Assembly: GCA_035566435.1 (NCBI GenBank)
Contig: DATMRF010000117.1
Location: 179,042-243,041, forward strand
Source: DATMRF01 sp035566435
Lineage (GTDB): Bacteria > Verrucomicrobiota > Verrucomicrobiia > Limisphaerales > UBA8199
Direction: 5' to 3'
Length of the DNA stretch: 64,000 nt
Made by a program: the position numbers and the translations under genes. This document shows positions 7,601 through 16,541 of this stretch, piece after piece. The notes under the pieces were generated by a model. That model saw nothing but the letters and a program-made list of their open reading frames with translations. It was not told the origin of the DNA and made no database searches. The stretch's first letter is position 1. The number at the start of each line of letters is the position of its first letter.

Positions 7601-9352
7601 ATGAAAAACCAATACCCTCGTCTGCGCGCTCTGTGTTTCCTTTTCTGGGCTCTGCTGCTGCTACCATCGCTGCCGGATTACGCTCAAACTGGTGCCACCT
7701 ACCACAACCGCGCCGACCAGGCGTTGCAGAGTTTCCTCCTGAAGTTCTGGAACGGTGGCTCCCAGTACTTGCGCAACACGTCTCCCAGCGACGGCTCACT
7801 GACCGGTTATTGGACTTACGCTCACGGGTGGGACGCCGTAATGGACGGCGTCGAACGCACCGGCGGCCAGCAGTATGCCGGGTGGATCGAAAGCCTTTAT
7901 CTTGGCCAAAATCAGCGCGGTTGGACCAACAACTATTACGATGACGAGTGTTGGATGGCCACGACCCTGACCCGTGCCTATGACCTCACTGGGAACAGCA
8001 AATACCTGAACCAGGCCACTGCCCTGTACGCCGATATTATGACTGGTTGGGACACGACCTGCTGCGGGGCCGCACCTGGCGGCATGTGGTGGGACAAAAC
8101 CAGAACACAGAAGGCCACTGCGGCCAACGCCGGCGCCGCGTTGCTCGGCGCGCGGCTCTACCTCCGCACCGGGAACTCGCTCTACCTGAGCTTCGCCCAA
8201 CAGGTATACGGGTACTGGTACACCAACATGGTGAACCCCAGCACCTACCAGGTTTGCGACCATCTCCTCACCGATGGCACCAAGGTCTGGTGGAAGTTCA
8301 CTTACAACGAAGGGCTGATGATCGGCGCGAGTGTGGCCCTCAACCAGGCCACGGGAGACCTCACTTACCTCGGCCGAGCCAATAGTATCGCCAATTTCAT
8401 GATCAATAACGAGGTGGCCTCGACCACGAACGGTCCGGTGCTCTATGACGGTGACAACTCGGGCTGCGGCGGTGATTGCCACGAATTTAAGGGGCCCGGT
8501 TACCGATACCTGATGCAGCTTTTTGCGCGGAACACCACCCAGGGCCAATACCTTTACGTGTTGCGCTCCAGCGCCAATTCCATCTGGAACATGGCTCTGA
8601 ACCCAACCTCCACGGTCTTTTCGGTCAACTGGGCCGGCCCCTGGCAGACCAATGCCGACCAGGCCCAGGACAACGCCGCTTGCATCGCCCTCAGCCGGTT
8701 TGCGCAACAGAACGGTCTCTATCCGGGCTCCGGCGTTCCCTCCAACCAATATGAAGCCGAGAATGCGACCCTGCACAACCTCGGCGTCGAGGCCCTCTAC
8801 GGCGCGTTCACCGGCTGGGGCTATATCGCCGGCTGGAACGCGAACGGGACATCGGTTGACTTCAACGTAAACATCGCTACCGGCGGCGTATATGCACTCA
8901 GCCTTCGCTACGCCGCCGGTGCCGGCAATGCCAGCCGGCTCATCAGCATCAACGGCTTCAACGCGTTCGTGAACCTCAGTTTCGCCAATACAGGCGCCTG
9001 GAACAGTTACAGCACCAACACCGTAACGGCGAACCTGCCTGCGGGACAGAACACCATCACTGTCGCATTCAATTCCACCTACGGCAGCGCCAATTGGCTT
9101 AACCTCGATAATCTCACCCTCATCCCGATCCAAATTCTGCTCGCCAGCCCCACAGTTTCACCGGCAGGAACGGTTCATCTGACCTGGACAGCCACCCCAG
9201 GCGTTTCTTACCGGCCACAATATCGCAACACGCTCGGAACCGGCACCTGGACAGACCTGACCGCGCCGGTCGTGGCGACCGGCCCGAACGCCAGCGCCGA
9301 TGACCTCTCAAGCCTCGGCGCAGCACGCTATTACCGGGTGGTAACGCCATAG
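7601..9352 (+). CDS. secreted GH76-family glycanase with carbohydrate-binding module
   Basis: 583 aa. A signal peptide (residues 1-29) is followed by a (alpha/alpha)6-type domain, about 30-365, with the GH76 features: the Asp pair in NYYDDECWMA (D114/D115, the catalytic pair of alpha-1,6-mannanases), a WWDKTRTQKATAANAGAALL helix and a YNEGLMIGASVAL helix. Residues about 375-500 form a CBM6/35-like beta-sandwich beginning NQYEAENATL and ending NLDNLTL. The last 75 residues are a beta module ending in RYYRVVTP, a C-terminus shared with other secreted proteins here. Likely cleaves alpha-mannan or a similar polysaccharide outside the cell. It starts ten bases before the stop of the iorA remnant. 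Confidence 0.85.
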   Translation: MKNQYPRLRALCFLFWALLLLPSLPDYAQTGATYHNRADQALQSFLLKFWNGGSQYLRNTSPSDGSLTGYWTYAHGWDAVMDGVERTGGQQYAGWIESLYLGQNQRGWTNNYYDDECWMATTLTRAYDLTGNSKYLNQATALYADIMTGWDTTCCGAAPGGMWWDKTRTQKATAANAGAALLGARLYLRTGNSLYLSFAQQVYGYWYTNMVNPSTYQVCDHLLTDGTKVWWKFTYNEGLMIGASVALNQATGDLTYLGRANSIANFMINNEVASTTNGPVLYDGDNSGCGGDCHEFKGPGYRYLMQLFARNTTQGQYLYVLRSSANSIWNMALNPTSTVFSVNWAGPWQTNADQAQDNAACIALSRFAQQNGLYPGSGVPSNQYEAENATLHNLGVEALYGAFTGWGYIAGWNANGTSVDFNVNIATGGVYALSLRYAAGAGNASRLISINGFNAFVNLSFANTGAWNSYSTNTVTANLPAGQNTITVAFNSTYGSANWLNLDNLTLIPIQILLASPTVSPAGTVHLTWTATPGVSYRPQYRNTLGTGTWTDLTAPVVATGPNASADDLSSLGAARYYRVVTP

Positions 9353-9452
9353 GTCTGCCCCGGTTTTGGGGATTGAATAGATTGGACAACCCGCCAGTCC
9401 AAGGGTATAGACAAAACAACGGATCAAACCGGCAGATTAGCCACAAGGTCCT

Positions 9453-10202
9453 ATGAAAACGCGGATATCACCAAGCTGGGTTTTGGGGCTGGTGTTAGTC
9501 GCCTCAGTTCCCGCAATCGTCGCGCAGGAAACGGCCAAATCTTCACCGGCTTTCGCGCCAGGCCAAGCTGTGTCAACGAGTCCGGTGAAGCCGTACGAAT
9601 CGCCATGGTTCACCGAGCTCGGCAAACTGGCCCGGGCCGGCATCGAGGACGGCGTCATGCTCGCCTTTGTCGATTCAGCGGGCACGTTCAATCTCCGGCC
9701 CGAGCAAATCATCCATCTGCGGGACCTGGGTGTCGCCAGCGACGTTATCAACGCGATTCTCCAGCACGATTCCGAGATTGCCCTCGGCTTGCGACAGGTC
9801 CCGGCCTCGACGCCGCCGGATTCCTTTTCCGCGCTCGAGAAGCTCCTGGTCGCTGGTAACAGCAGTCCAGCCGCGACTGCCGCTCGTCCAGCATCCTCGA
9901 CAGCGCCAAAGCTGGTCGAGCCAGACGCATCGCCTGGCCCGGCTAGCGGAGCCTCTACGGTCGCCGCTGCGAGCCCTCCCAGCCGGAACTCCATCGAGCT
10001 CGCATCATCTCATGGCGAAGACTTGGCGCTTGGCCTGACTATGGCCGAGCCGGTGCAACCCAACGCCCTCCCAACAGAGCTTTCTCCGGTCCGCAAGCCC
10101 TACCCCGAGCAGCTCACGAATCCGATCATCATGGTCAGAGGCGTGGGCCGGGTGCCGAACCTCGTGGTGATTGAGGGGTTTGCCCACTCGGAGGAACGCT
10201 GA
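9453..10202 (+). CDS. secreted hypothetical protein with helical EF-like segment
   Basis: 249 aa with a signal peptide (KTRISPSWVLGLVLVASVP, cleavage after VAQ). Residues about 55-105 form the only well-ordered part: FTELGKLARAGIEDGVMLAF, then FNLRPEQIIHLRDLGVASDV and INAILQHD. This helix-turn-helix-like pair, in which a residue is 'asked' whether it can be reached by a lower position, recurs in planctomycete and verrucomicrobial secreted proteins, but its role is unknown. The remainder is Pro/Ser/Ala-rich and looks disordered. Same strand as the GH76 gene, 100 bp downstream; possibly co-transcribed. Confidence 0.6.
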   Translation: MKTRISPSWVLGLVLVASVPAIVAQETAKSSPAFAPGQAVSTSPVKPYESPWFTELGKLARAGIEDGVMLAFVDSAGTFNLRPEQIIHLRDLGVASDVINAILQHDSEIALGLRQVPASTPPDSFSALEKLLVAGNSSPAATAARPASSTAPKLVEPDASPGPASGASTVAAASPPSRNSIELASSHGEDLALGLTMAEPVQPNALPTELSPVRKPYPEQLTNPIIMVRGVGRVPNLVVIEGFAHSEER

Positions 10203-10334
10203 ACCGCTAAAACGGAATCAGACTTCGAATTTCAAGAGCCCTAGAACCACCGAGCCGTCTTGACGTTTCCACGCTCCCACGTTTGGCCGTTTTAACCTGT
10301 TTACGTTGTGAACGCTTCATCACTGTCCCAGGCT

Positions 10335-11705
10335 TCAACGCTCTACGCTCCACGACCTGGGCACTTCTACCAAATCCGTCCGCGTGCGGCCATTCTCCGT
10401 GATCCGCGCGAGGAAATAAACACTCCCGTCCCGGCCGGTCGCGATCGAGTTGACATAAAGCGGCCGCTGGCCGTTCTCGTAAAAAACCGCACCGCGGTCG
10501 GCATATTTGGCTTTGGGGATATCGTAGGTGACCAGGTGCAAATCCTCGAGGCCCTTAGCCTCACCCATCGCCGTGCTGCTCTTGCCGGCGAGACGCTTGC
10601 CATCCACATAAATGGGCGCGCCCGTGAGATAATATAAAGTGCGGCCATCCGGTCCCAGCGTGAAGCCCAAGTACCCATAGCTGAACTGGTCGAACATGCC
10701 GCTCCGTTTTGACGTCTCGGAGGTGAGGCGGTCCAGCACTTCCAACCGGGGCGCGCTTGGGTCGAACCGGAACAGGTAGCCGGAATTGCCATGCACGCCG
10801 TAGAGCATTTTCCCTGGGGCATACCAGGCCGTCTGGCGCCAGTTGTAACCCATGTGCCCCGGCGAAGTCGGGTCGTAGAGCCCAAAATAATCTTTCCGCA
10901 TGTCCTCGCCGGCAACGGGCTCAACGGAGTCCGTGTCCGGTCTGTAAACCAGGATGGTTCCCTCGGAAGTGGTAAACCAGGCGCGCCCAGTGCCAGGATC
11001 GACGCAGATGGAACGGCAGATGGTCCGGTAGGCGGCGCCCTTGCCGTTTTCTCCTTCGGCGCAGCTCTGGCCGAAATTCTTTAGATTGCGGGCCGCGAGG
11101 TCGTAACGAAAGAAATAGCCCGAAGGCCAGGTCAAACCAAAGAGCCGGCCCCGGTTGGTATCCATGTTCATTGCCAGGATGCCTTCCCGCGCCGGGGCAG
11201 TTGCAAGGTTTTCGAACCGGCCGGTCTTGAGGTCATAGGCCAGCAAATGGCCGCCCGGATAGGGCTGGTAGCCAGTTGGCGGCACACCCATTTTCTCCAT
11301 GCCATCGATGATGGTGTAAACCCCCACGTGCGACCCGAAGTAGAGCTTGCCGTTCGCCTCGACAAAATTGACATGGCTCTTGCCTTGAGGAATGGTTTTC
11401 AGCCGCTTTTCGCCGCACGCTTCCGTCAGGTCGCCCAGGTGCCGGATGCTTCTGCTCTTAGGCTCGAAGCGGTACATCTGCGCGCCGACATCAATGGATT
11501 CGGAGCTCAGCACGTAATAGATGTTTCCGTCGCTGCCGCGGCCCATCCCATTGTAGGTGTCATGCGCCTCCGGAAAACCGGAGTCATAGGTGCGCGCGAT
11601 GAGACGTGGAGGAGAGGGCTCTTTTTGTGTTCCCGCGCTAGCGGCCATGCAGGGGGTGCAGGACCCTACAAAGATCGCAATGCCAATCATTACTAAACGG
11701 ACCAT
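10335..11705 (-). CDS. secreted beta-propeller protein, unknown function
   Basis: 456 aa from the ATG at 11705 (a GTG at 11738 is possible). The start encodes MVRLVMIGIAIFVGSC, a signal peptide with a possible lipobox (VGSC). The body has six or seven blade-like repeats with motifs such as GSDGNIYYVLSS, ANGKLYFGSHVGVYT, GYFFRYDLAARNLKNFGQ, GRAWFTTSEGTILVYRPD, GYLFRFDPSAPRLEVLD and GRDGSVYFLAR. The recurrent 'x-L-x-x-Y-D-x-x-T-x-x' signature resembles SMP-30/gluconolactonase or YncE-like propellers, but no metal-binding set is evident. It probably binds a ligand or polysaccharide in the periplasm. Confidence 0.65.
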   Translation of the reverse strand: MVRLVMIGIAIFVGSCTPCMAASAGTQKEPSPPRLIARTYDSGFPEAHDTYNGMGRGSDGNIYYVLSSESIDVGAQMYRFEPKSRSIRHLGDLTEACGEKRLKTIPQGKSHVNFVEANGKLYFGSHVGVYTIIDGMEKMGVPPTGYQPYPGGHLLAYDLKTGRFENLATAPAREGILAMNMDTNRGRLFGLTWPSGYFFRYDLAARNLKNFGQSCAEGENGKGAAYRTICRSICVDPGTGRAWFTTSEGTILVYRPDTDSVEPVAGEDMRKDYFGLYDPTSPGHMGYNWRQTAWYAPGKMLYGVHGNSGYLFRFDPSAPRLEVLDRLTSETSKRSGMFDQFSYGYLGFTLGPDGRTLYYLTGAPIYVDGKRLAGKSSTAMGEAKGLEDLHLVTYDIPKAKYADRGAVFYENGQRPLYVNSIATGRDGSVYFLARITENGRTRTDLVEVPRSWSVER

Positions 11706-11897
11706 CCGCCTGAATATTGAACCACCCGAATCCCGCACGCAATGTGTTTGATGTGAGGGATTACCGAGAGGCTAAAGTGCTCCGGCGCGGCAGACGACTT
11801 TGGGCCAAACTACGCACCACGCTTCACGTTTCACGCATCACGAATCCCGCAGCCCGCATGACGTATCACGCATCACTCTTCCCCCTCCGTTCAATCG

Positions 11898-12869
11898 TTG
11901 TGCCTGACCTCCCGCGTTGGCAGACTCACCCCCTCATTGAAACACGCGCCCGATACTGAGCCATCGAGGTCGGAGGCCCGGCTGGGGATTATCCTCGGTG
12001 TCGGGGCGGTGGTGTTTTGGTCGTTCGGCGCCTCGCTGGTGTTTCTTGGCGCAAAGGAGACGGGCACCTGGCCGTTCGTCACCATCGCGTCGCTAACGGG
12101 AGGCGGTCTGCAAATGATTTTTCGTCGGATGTACCACGGTGAGTTACGCAGCGCGCTCAGTCTGCCCTGGCGATTGTGGCTCATTCCGCTGGTTTGCTTT
12201 GTGGTGTACGGATTGGTCTGGCCCTTGGCGCTGGTCAGCTCGAATTCCAAGCAGGTGTTCGGCGTCAGCCTGATCAACTATCTCTGGCCGGTTCTCACAG
12301 TCCTCTTTAGCGTCTGGTGGGTGCCGGGAGTAAAGCTCACGAGCCGCACCGTGGCCGCGCTTTTCTTGGCGTTCGCGGGCTTGGTTTGCGCAAATCTTAA
12401 AAACATCGGTGTGCTGTTGTGGCCTGGTGGCACGGATAATTCGCTCGGGCAACTGCTGCCGTATGGTTTGGCGCTGGTGGCCGCGACGACGTGGGGACTC
12501 TACTCAGCCTTCCTCGTCCGCTGGCGGACCTGGGCCAAGGATTACGTGACCAGCCCGCTCGGGTTCATTCTGATCGGCCTCGTGGCCGGCGGAGTGATGA
12601 CGAAAACGCAGCTTGTCCCCGCGAAAGTGACGACGTTTGGCGTACTGATGACGGTGCTGTACGGCGCGGGTCCGCTGGCAGCCGGGTACCTGCTGTGGGA
12701 ACTAGCTCTACCGAAAGCCAGGGTGCAGACCTTAAGTCTGGTCGCAGCCGCCACTCCTATCCTGTCCACCTTGCTCCTGTGTTGTTTTCTCAAAACCCCG
12801 CCCGGAGCGGAACTCGTCGTCGCGGCTTTGCTCGTCAGCAGTGGGGTGGTGGTGAGTGTGAGGGGGTGA
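11898..12869 (+). CDS. EamA/DMT-superfamily exporter, YddG-like
   Basis: 323 aa if the TTG at 11898 is used; a TTG at 11937 is also possible and no ATG lies near the start, so the start is uncertain. Ten hydrophobic segments are visible, beginning IILGVGAVVFWSFGASLVF and ending VVAALLVSSGVVVSV, in two EamA-type halves (the second starts LLPYGLALVAATTWGLYSAF). The pattern resembles YddG, an inner-membrane exporter of aromatic amino acids, including the final-helix layout. Substrate is an inference. A palindromic repeat element follows the stop codon. Confidence 0.78.
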   Translation: MCLTSRVGRLTPSLKHAPDTEPSRSEARLGIILGVGAVVFWSFGASLVFLGAKETGTWPFVTIASLTGGGLQMIFRRMYHGELRSALSLPWRLWLIPLVCFVVYGLVWPLALVSSNSKQVFGVSLINYLWPVLTVLFSVWWVPGVKLTSRTVAALFLAFAGLVCANLKNIGVLLWPGGTDNSLGQLLPYGLALVAATTWGLYSAFLVRWRTWAKDYVTSPLGFILIGLVAGGVMTKTQLVPAKVTTFGVLMTVLYGAGPLAAGYLLWELALPKARVQTLSLVAAATPILSTLLLCCFLKTPPGAELVVAALLVSSGVVVSVRG

Positions 12870-12883
12870 GGATAATCCGAAGT

Positions 12884-12954
12884 GGGAGGGCGAGCGCCCG
12901 CGCAAGCCACGACCACGGCGGAAGTCTTGGGCTCGCCGGGACGCTCGCCCTCCC
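12884..12954. repeat. dispersed palindromic element, copy A
   Basis: Inverted arms 12884-12908 and 12930-12954 (25 bp each, about 21 matches) with a 21-nt loop. The arm core GGGAGGGCGAGCG recurs at 26510-26579, 41304-41397 and, as one arm, at 49293. Here it lies in the gap between the EamA exporter and the amidase, so it could form a transcript-end hairpin, but no U-tract follows. Confidence 0.8.
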
Positions 12955-13012
12955 GTTATTTCGGTTGACCCCCGCACCAATCCTCGCAGTAAATAGACGC
13001 CGTGTTAACTCT

Positions 13013-14080
13013 ATGAACTCCGCTTCGCTGCTCCTCCGACGCCTTAGTTTGCTCGCCGTGCTGGCGACCCTCACCGGTTGTAACACGTTGCCGCGGCCCG
13101 GCACAGTGGAACCTCGGCGAGGCGACGAGATCGTCGTCGCCGGCCAATTCGTTCACACCGCGACCCCAGTGGTTCTGTGGATGGACCCGGGCGGGTACGA
13201 TGCCTATCGCGTCGAGCGGCGGTTCAGCCCGCTGGACAAGGCGGGCTGGGAAAGCTCGCACGCTGAAGTCAAAGGTCTGGACTCGCCCAACCGGTACAAT
13301 ATGCGTCGCAGCGGGTTAACGAACGAGGAAATCGAGCGGGTGCGCGGCGGCGGCTGGGATTTGCCGACGTTGCAAGGGGTGGTGGACCAGTTTGTCATTC
13401 ACTTCGATGTGTGCGGCACGAGTCGGCAGTGTTTCAACATCCTGCAGGACCACCGTGACCTGAGCGTGCATTTCATGCTCGATCTGGATGGGACTATTTA
13501 CCAGACGCTCGACGTGAAGGAACGGGCCTGGCATGCCACCACTTCGAACAACCGCAGTGTGGGGATCGAGATTGCAAACATGGGGGCTTACGGGGTTGAT
13601 GAGAAGAACCCGTTCGATGAGTGGTATGCGAAGGGAGCGAACGGCGGGACCCGCATTACCATTCCCGAGCGCTTCGGGGATGGAGGCATCCGGACCAAAG
13701 GCTTTGTCGGGCACCCCGCGCGGCCCGAACCGGTGGTGGGGACTGTGCAGGGGCGGGAACTGATTCAATATGATTTCACGCCGGAGCAGTACCGGGCGTT
13801 GAGCCACTTGACGGCGGCGTTGTGCAAGGTGTTGCCCAAGATCGACTGCGATTATCCAAAAGACAGCTCCGGCAAACTCATCACTTCGAAGTTGCCAGAG
13901 GCCGAGCTAAAGGCCTACGAAGGCGTGCTGGGGCATTTCCACGTCCAGACGGACAAAATTGATCCCGGCCCGGCCTTCCAGTGGGATCACGTTATAGACG
14001 ACGCGCGGAAGCTGATCCACGGCGGGATGTCGGAGGCCGCGGACGAGACGAGCAAAGGACACATGCGAGCGCGGTGGTAA
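13013..14080 (+). CDS. lipoprotein N-acetylmuramoyl-L-alanine amidase (Amidase_2/PGRP fold)
   Basis: 355 aa from the ATG at 13013. The frame stays open upstream to 12491, but that part lies inside the EamA gene and is rejected. A lipobox (LATLTGCN) predicts outer-membrane anchoring. The zinc triad expected for T7-lysozyme/AmpD-type amidases is visible: His in FVIHFDVCG, His in RAWHATTSNNRSVGIEIAN and His in GHFHVQTDKIDPGPAF, with the DPGPAFQWD motif near the C-terminus that also holds the catalytic Lys/Asp region. It should cleave the amide between MurNAc and the stem peptide in the periplasm, for wall turnover or recycling. The domain is larger than AmpD because of insertions around residues 190-245. 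Confidence 0.88.
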   Translation: MNSASLLLRRLSLLAVLATLTGCNTLPRPGTVEPRRGDEIVVAGQFVHTATPVVLWMDPGGYDAYRVERRFSPLDKAGWESSHAEVKGLDSPNRYNMRRSGLTNEEIERVRGGGWDLPTLQGVVDQFVIHFDVCGTSRQCFNILQDHRDLSVHFMLDLDGTIYQTLDVKERAWHATTSNNRSVGIEIANMGAYGVDEKNPFDEWYAKGANGGTRITIPERFGDGGIRTKGFVGHPARPEPVVGTVQGRELIQYDFTPEQYRALSHLTAALCKVLPKIDCDYPKDSSGKLITSKLPEAELKAYEGVLGHFHVQTDKIDPGPAFQWDHVIDDARKLIHGGMSEAADETSKGHMRARW

Positions 14081-14131
14081 GGGCTTGGAGCGAAGAGTTT
14101 CGCCGGGGTTGACGGGCAGTTTTCGAGCCTT

Positions 14132-14725
14132 ATGGTGGACCCGTTTATGAGCGCACCGAACATCAACAAAATCGCAGAGCACTACGCCGCGATACTCACG
14201 GAAATTGGCACCGACCTGTCCGCCGAGGGCCTCCGCGAAACGCCAATGCGGGCCGCCAAGGCGCTGGTGGAAATGACCGAAGGCTCGCGGATGGGCACCG
14301 AGCAGCTCACCTAGATGTTCAGGGCCGAGTGCCAGCGGGCCATTTGCCACGACATGGTCATCGTCGAGGGCATTTACGAAGTCGGCCTGTGCGAGCACCA
14401 CCTGCTGCCGATCCTGATGAGCATCACCATCGCGTACATCCCCGACAAACAGATCCTGGGTCTTTCGAAGCTGGCGCGGATCGCCGATTACTTCGCCCGA
14501 CGGCTGCAGAACCAGGAGCGGACCGCGCACTTAATCGCGGAGTTCGTGGAGCAAATCGTGGCGCCGCTGGGGACGTCGGTGCTGATTGACGGCACGCACC
14601 TGTGCGCGTGCGGGCGCGGGGTGCGGGACACGCACTCGGTCATGAAAGTCAATGTGTTGCACGGGGTGTTCCAGCAGGACCAGAACGCGCGCTCAGAGTT
14701 GTTCATGCGCCTCAACCCCAAGTAG
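14132..14725 (+). pseudogene. folE: folE (GTP cyclohydrolase I) split by an in-frame stop
   Basis: The reading frame starts at ATG 14132 (or 14147, MSAPNINK), runs 60 codons to a TAG at 14312-14314, and continues in the same frame to 14725 after an ATG directly following the stop (TAGATG). Before the stop come GLRETPMRAAKAL; after it come the zinc site CEHHLLPI, YIPDKQILGLSKLARI and HLCACGRGVR, the conserved core. The product makes dihydroneopterin triphosphate for folate or queuosine. Only one codon is mutated at the break, so this could be a recent nonsense mutation, a sequencing error or two-part translation. Weakened positions (GLCEHH, LHGVF) hint at decay. If broken, another folate route must exist outside the window. 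Confidence 0.8.
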
Positions 14726-14759
14726 CCCCGCGCTGCCCGCAAGGAAGCCCCGCTGCGGC

Positions 14760-15908
14760 TCAACCGGCGAGCGCCCGCTCGAAATCTCCGACCAGGTCCC
14801 CGATATCCTCGATTCCAACCGAGACTCTCACCAACCCATCGCTGATGCCCGCTCGCTGCCGTTCCGTCGGGCTGAGCGTCCGGTGAGAGGTCCGGCTGGG
14901 CACGCAAACCAACGTCTCAACTCCACCCAGGCTCAGTGCCGGGGTGACCACACGGAACCCTTCCAGCATCGCATCCACCTGGGCCGGTTGGCGCAGTTCG
15001 AACGACAACATTCCTCCGAACCCTCGCATTTGGCGCGCCGCCAGCGTGTGGTCGGGATGGCTTGGCAAACCCGGATAATTTACCCGAGCCACCGCGCCAT
15101 GAGCCTCCAGGAATTGAGCTAGCCGACCCGCGTTTTCGTTCTGCTGCCGCACCCGCAGCGCGAGCGTTTTCATCCCTCGTTCCAACTGGTAGCACGCGTG
15201 GGCATCAAGCATGCCGCCATGGTTGACCGCGTATTCGTTCAGCCTGCTGATGACAGCGCGGGAGGAAACGACTACCCCGGCGTTCACGTCGCTGTGCCCG
15301 TTGAGGTATTTCGTTGCGCTGTGGACGACCGCGTCGATCCCGAGTTCGAGCGGGCTCTGGTTGATAGGGGTGGCGAACGTGTTGTCGATGGCGCTCAACA
15401 CGCCGCGTCCGCGCGCCAGTTTGGCCACAACCTCCAAATCGATGCACCGCAGCGACGGGTTTGAGGGCGACTCGACATAAAGCATCTTGCTGTTCGGTTG
15501 AAGCGCATCCTGGACCTCTGCCGGCGTGCGCACGAAGGTCATCTCGATGCCGAATGCCGCGAGCTCCTTCGCGATGAAATGATAGGTTCCGCCATACAGG
15601 TCCGCTTGGAACACGGCATGGTCCCCCGGTTTCAGCCAGGCGAACAGCAACGTCGAGATCGCCGCCATGCCCGAACCGAAGACCAAACCCGCCTCGCCTT
15701 TCTCCAGGACTGCGACCTTGGCGGCGATGACCTGCTGGTTGGGCACATTGAAGTACCGGGGATAAATGTTTTCGTTGGTGGGGTTGGGATAAGCGTAAGC
15801 CGTGGAGGTGAAGACGGGGGTATTGACTCCTCCCGTTGGCCTATCAAGGTAGGTCCCGGCATGAACACACAAAGTGGCTGGTTGCAAGGCTCGGCCCTGG
15901 TCTTTCAT
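14760..15908 (-). CDS. trans-sulfuration PLP enzyme (cystathionine gamma-synthase/beta-lyase family)
   Basis: 382 aa, full length for the Cys/Met-metabolism PLP family. Signatures: YPRYFNVPNQQ (substrate-binding Tyr/Arg), GSGMAAISTLLFAW, SPSNPSLRCIDLE, DNTFATP and the PLP lysine in HSATKYLNGHSDVNAG. The final third carries SLGGVETLVCVPSRTSH, which favours a cystathionine or methionine-lyase-type active site. It forms or cleaves cystathionine or a similar thioether in Cys/Met metabolism; MetB, MetC and MegL cannot be told apart by eye. Its stop converges on the broken folE. No SAM-riboswitch-like sequence was seen upstream. Confidence 0.85.
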   Translation of the reverse strand: MKDQGRALQPATLCVHAGTYLDRPTGGVNTPVFTSTAYAYPNPTNENIYPRYFNVPNQQVIAAKVAVLEKGEAGLVFGSGMAAISTLLFAWLKPGDHAVFQADLYGGTYHFIAKELAAFGIEMTFVRTPAEVQDALQPNSKMLYVESPSNPSLRCIDLEVVAKLARGRGVLSAIDNTFATPINQSPLELGIDAVVHSATKYLNGHSDVNAGVVVSSRAVISRLNEYAVNHGGMLDAHACYQLERGMKTLALRVRQQNENAGRLAQFLEAHGAVARVNYPGLPSHPDHTLAARQMRGFGGMLSFELRQPAQVDAMLEGFRVVTPALSLGGVETLVCVPSRTSHRTLSPTERQRAGISDGLVRVSVGIEDIGDLVGDFERALAG

Positions 15909-16075
15909 AAAGATATGACTCGCAGTCTACTGTCGAATCCGGGAAAGCGCGAGCGTTGGTAGCCACCCGCAGGCCTGGCCGGAAGAGACCACAATGCCCA
16001 CGCAATCAGGGCTTTTTGTGTCTTTTCGTGCCTTTTTGTGGCCATTCGTTTGTTTCCCATGCAACCCCCCACCCG

Positions 16076-16083
16076 TCGTCACG
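16076..16083. repeat. left target-site duplication (TCGTCACG)
   Basis: The octamer TCGTCACG directly precedes the left inverted repeat of the transposon and recurs at 19623-19630 directly after the right one. Exact 8-bp duplications are typical of IS1-family insertions (8-10 bp) and fix the element ends. Confidence 0.85.
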
Positions 16084-16102
16084 GGTAGTGTCCTAATTTG
16101 AA
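16084..16102 (+). repeat. left terminal inverted repeat of the transposon
   Basis: GGTAGTGTCCTAATTTGAA; its exact reverse complement ends the element at 19604-19622. The next bases inward do not match, so 19 bp is the full repeat. Confidence 0.9.
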
Positions 16103-16103
16103 T

Positions 16104-16220
16104 TCATTTCTTCTTCCTGAAGATGAGAAATATAGCCAAGGCTAGCACCATGCTGATAATTGTGATTTCACCCCAGTTTATTCGCGTCCAAATGATGACG
16201 CCATTTAAGCCAAAATTCAT
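16104..16220 (-). CDS. 38-aa single-pass membrane peptide, last gene of the Panacea operon
   Basis: A short gene below usual length cut-offs, found by reading the strand. Its ATG overlaps the stop of the preceding gene as ATGA (16217-16220), the classic sign of translational coupling. The product has a polar N-terminus with two Trp, one membrane helix (ITIISMVLALAIFLIF) and an RKKK tail, giving a positive-inside topology with the C-terminus in the cytoplasm. The stop is one base inside the left inverted repeat. Small membrane peptides act as toxins in some Panacea and other toxin-antitoxin systems, so a toxin or anchor role is possible but unproven. Confidence 0.6.
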   Translation of the reverse strand: MNFGLNGVIIWTRINWGEITIISMVLALAIFLIFRKKK

Positions 16221-16528
16221 TTCTTGTCCTTGGCTTCTGCCACAATCGCCGCTTTAACCGCTGTCTGAGCGTCTGTCACAGGCGGCACTTCCAGAACCGC
16301 CACAAACCGCTCATCCTCGTCCTGTGGGCCGTCGAGGTGGCTCCAGGCGTAAGCACGCTTGGCTTTCGGGTGGCCGGTCAAGTCGAACACCTCGACATCG
16401 CCCCTCCAAGCGGTCTGGCCCCGAAACACTTCATGCACTGGCACGGTTTCGCGCCAAACCGCGCCGCACTTGTGCAAGTGCTGAATGGCCACTTGCAGGC
16501 GGTCAACGTACTCGCGCCTATTGCGCAC
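16217..16528 (-). CDS. 103-aa conserved-looking protein of unknown function, third gene of the Panacea operon
   Basis: A soluble alpha/beta protein. Recognisable stretches are LQVAIQHLHKCGAVW, VPVHEVFRGQTAWRGDVEVF, HPKAKRAYAW and DERFVAVLEVPPV. I recall similar small orphan proteins scattered near mobile elements, but I cannot assign a function. It follows the 94-aa gene after 13 bp and overlaps the 38-aa peptide by 4 bp, so it is translated as part of the same unit. It may be an accessory or regulator of the toxin-antitoxin-like pair. Confidence 0.7.
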   Translation of the reverse strand: MRNRREYVDRLQVAIQHLHKCGAVWRETVPVHEVFRGQTAWRGDVEVFDLTGHPKAKRAYAWSHLDGPQDEDERFVAVLEVPPVTDAQTAVKAAIVAEAKDKK

Positions 16529-16541
16529 AGGATGAAACGGA

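Noticed and set aside
12491..13012. N-terminal extension of the amidase frame into the EamA gene
   Set aside because: It reads Arg/Gly-rich in another frame of EamA; the lipoprotein start at 13013 is clear.
14726..16075. SAM-type riboswitch before the trans-sulfuration gene
   Set aside because: The leader was read on the minus strand and no SAM-box features were seen.
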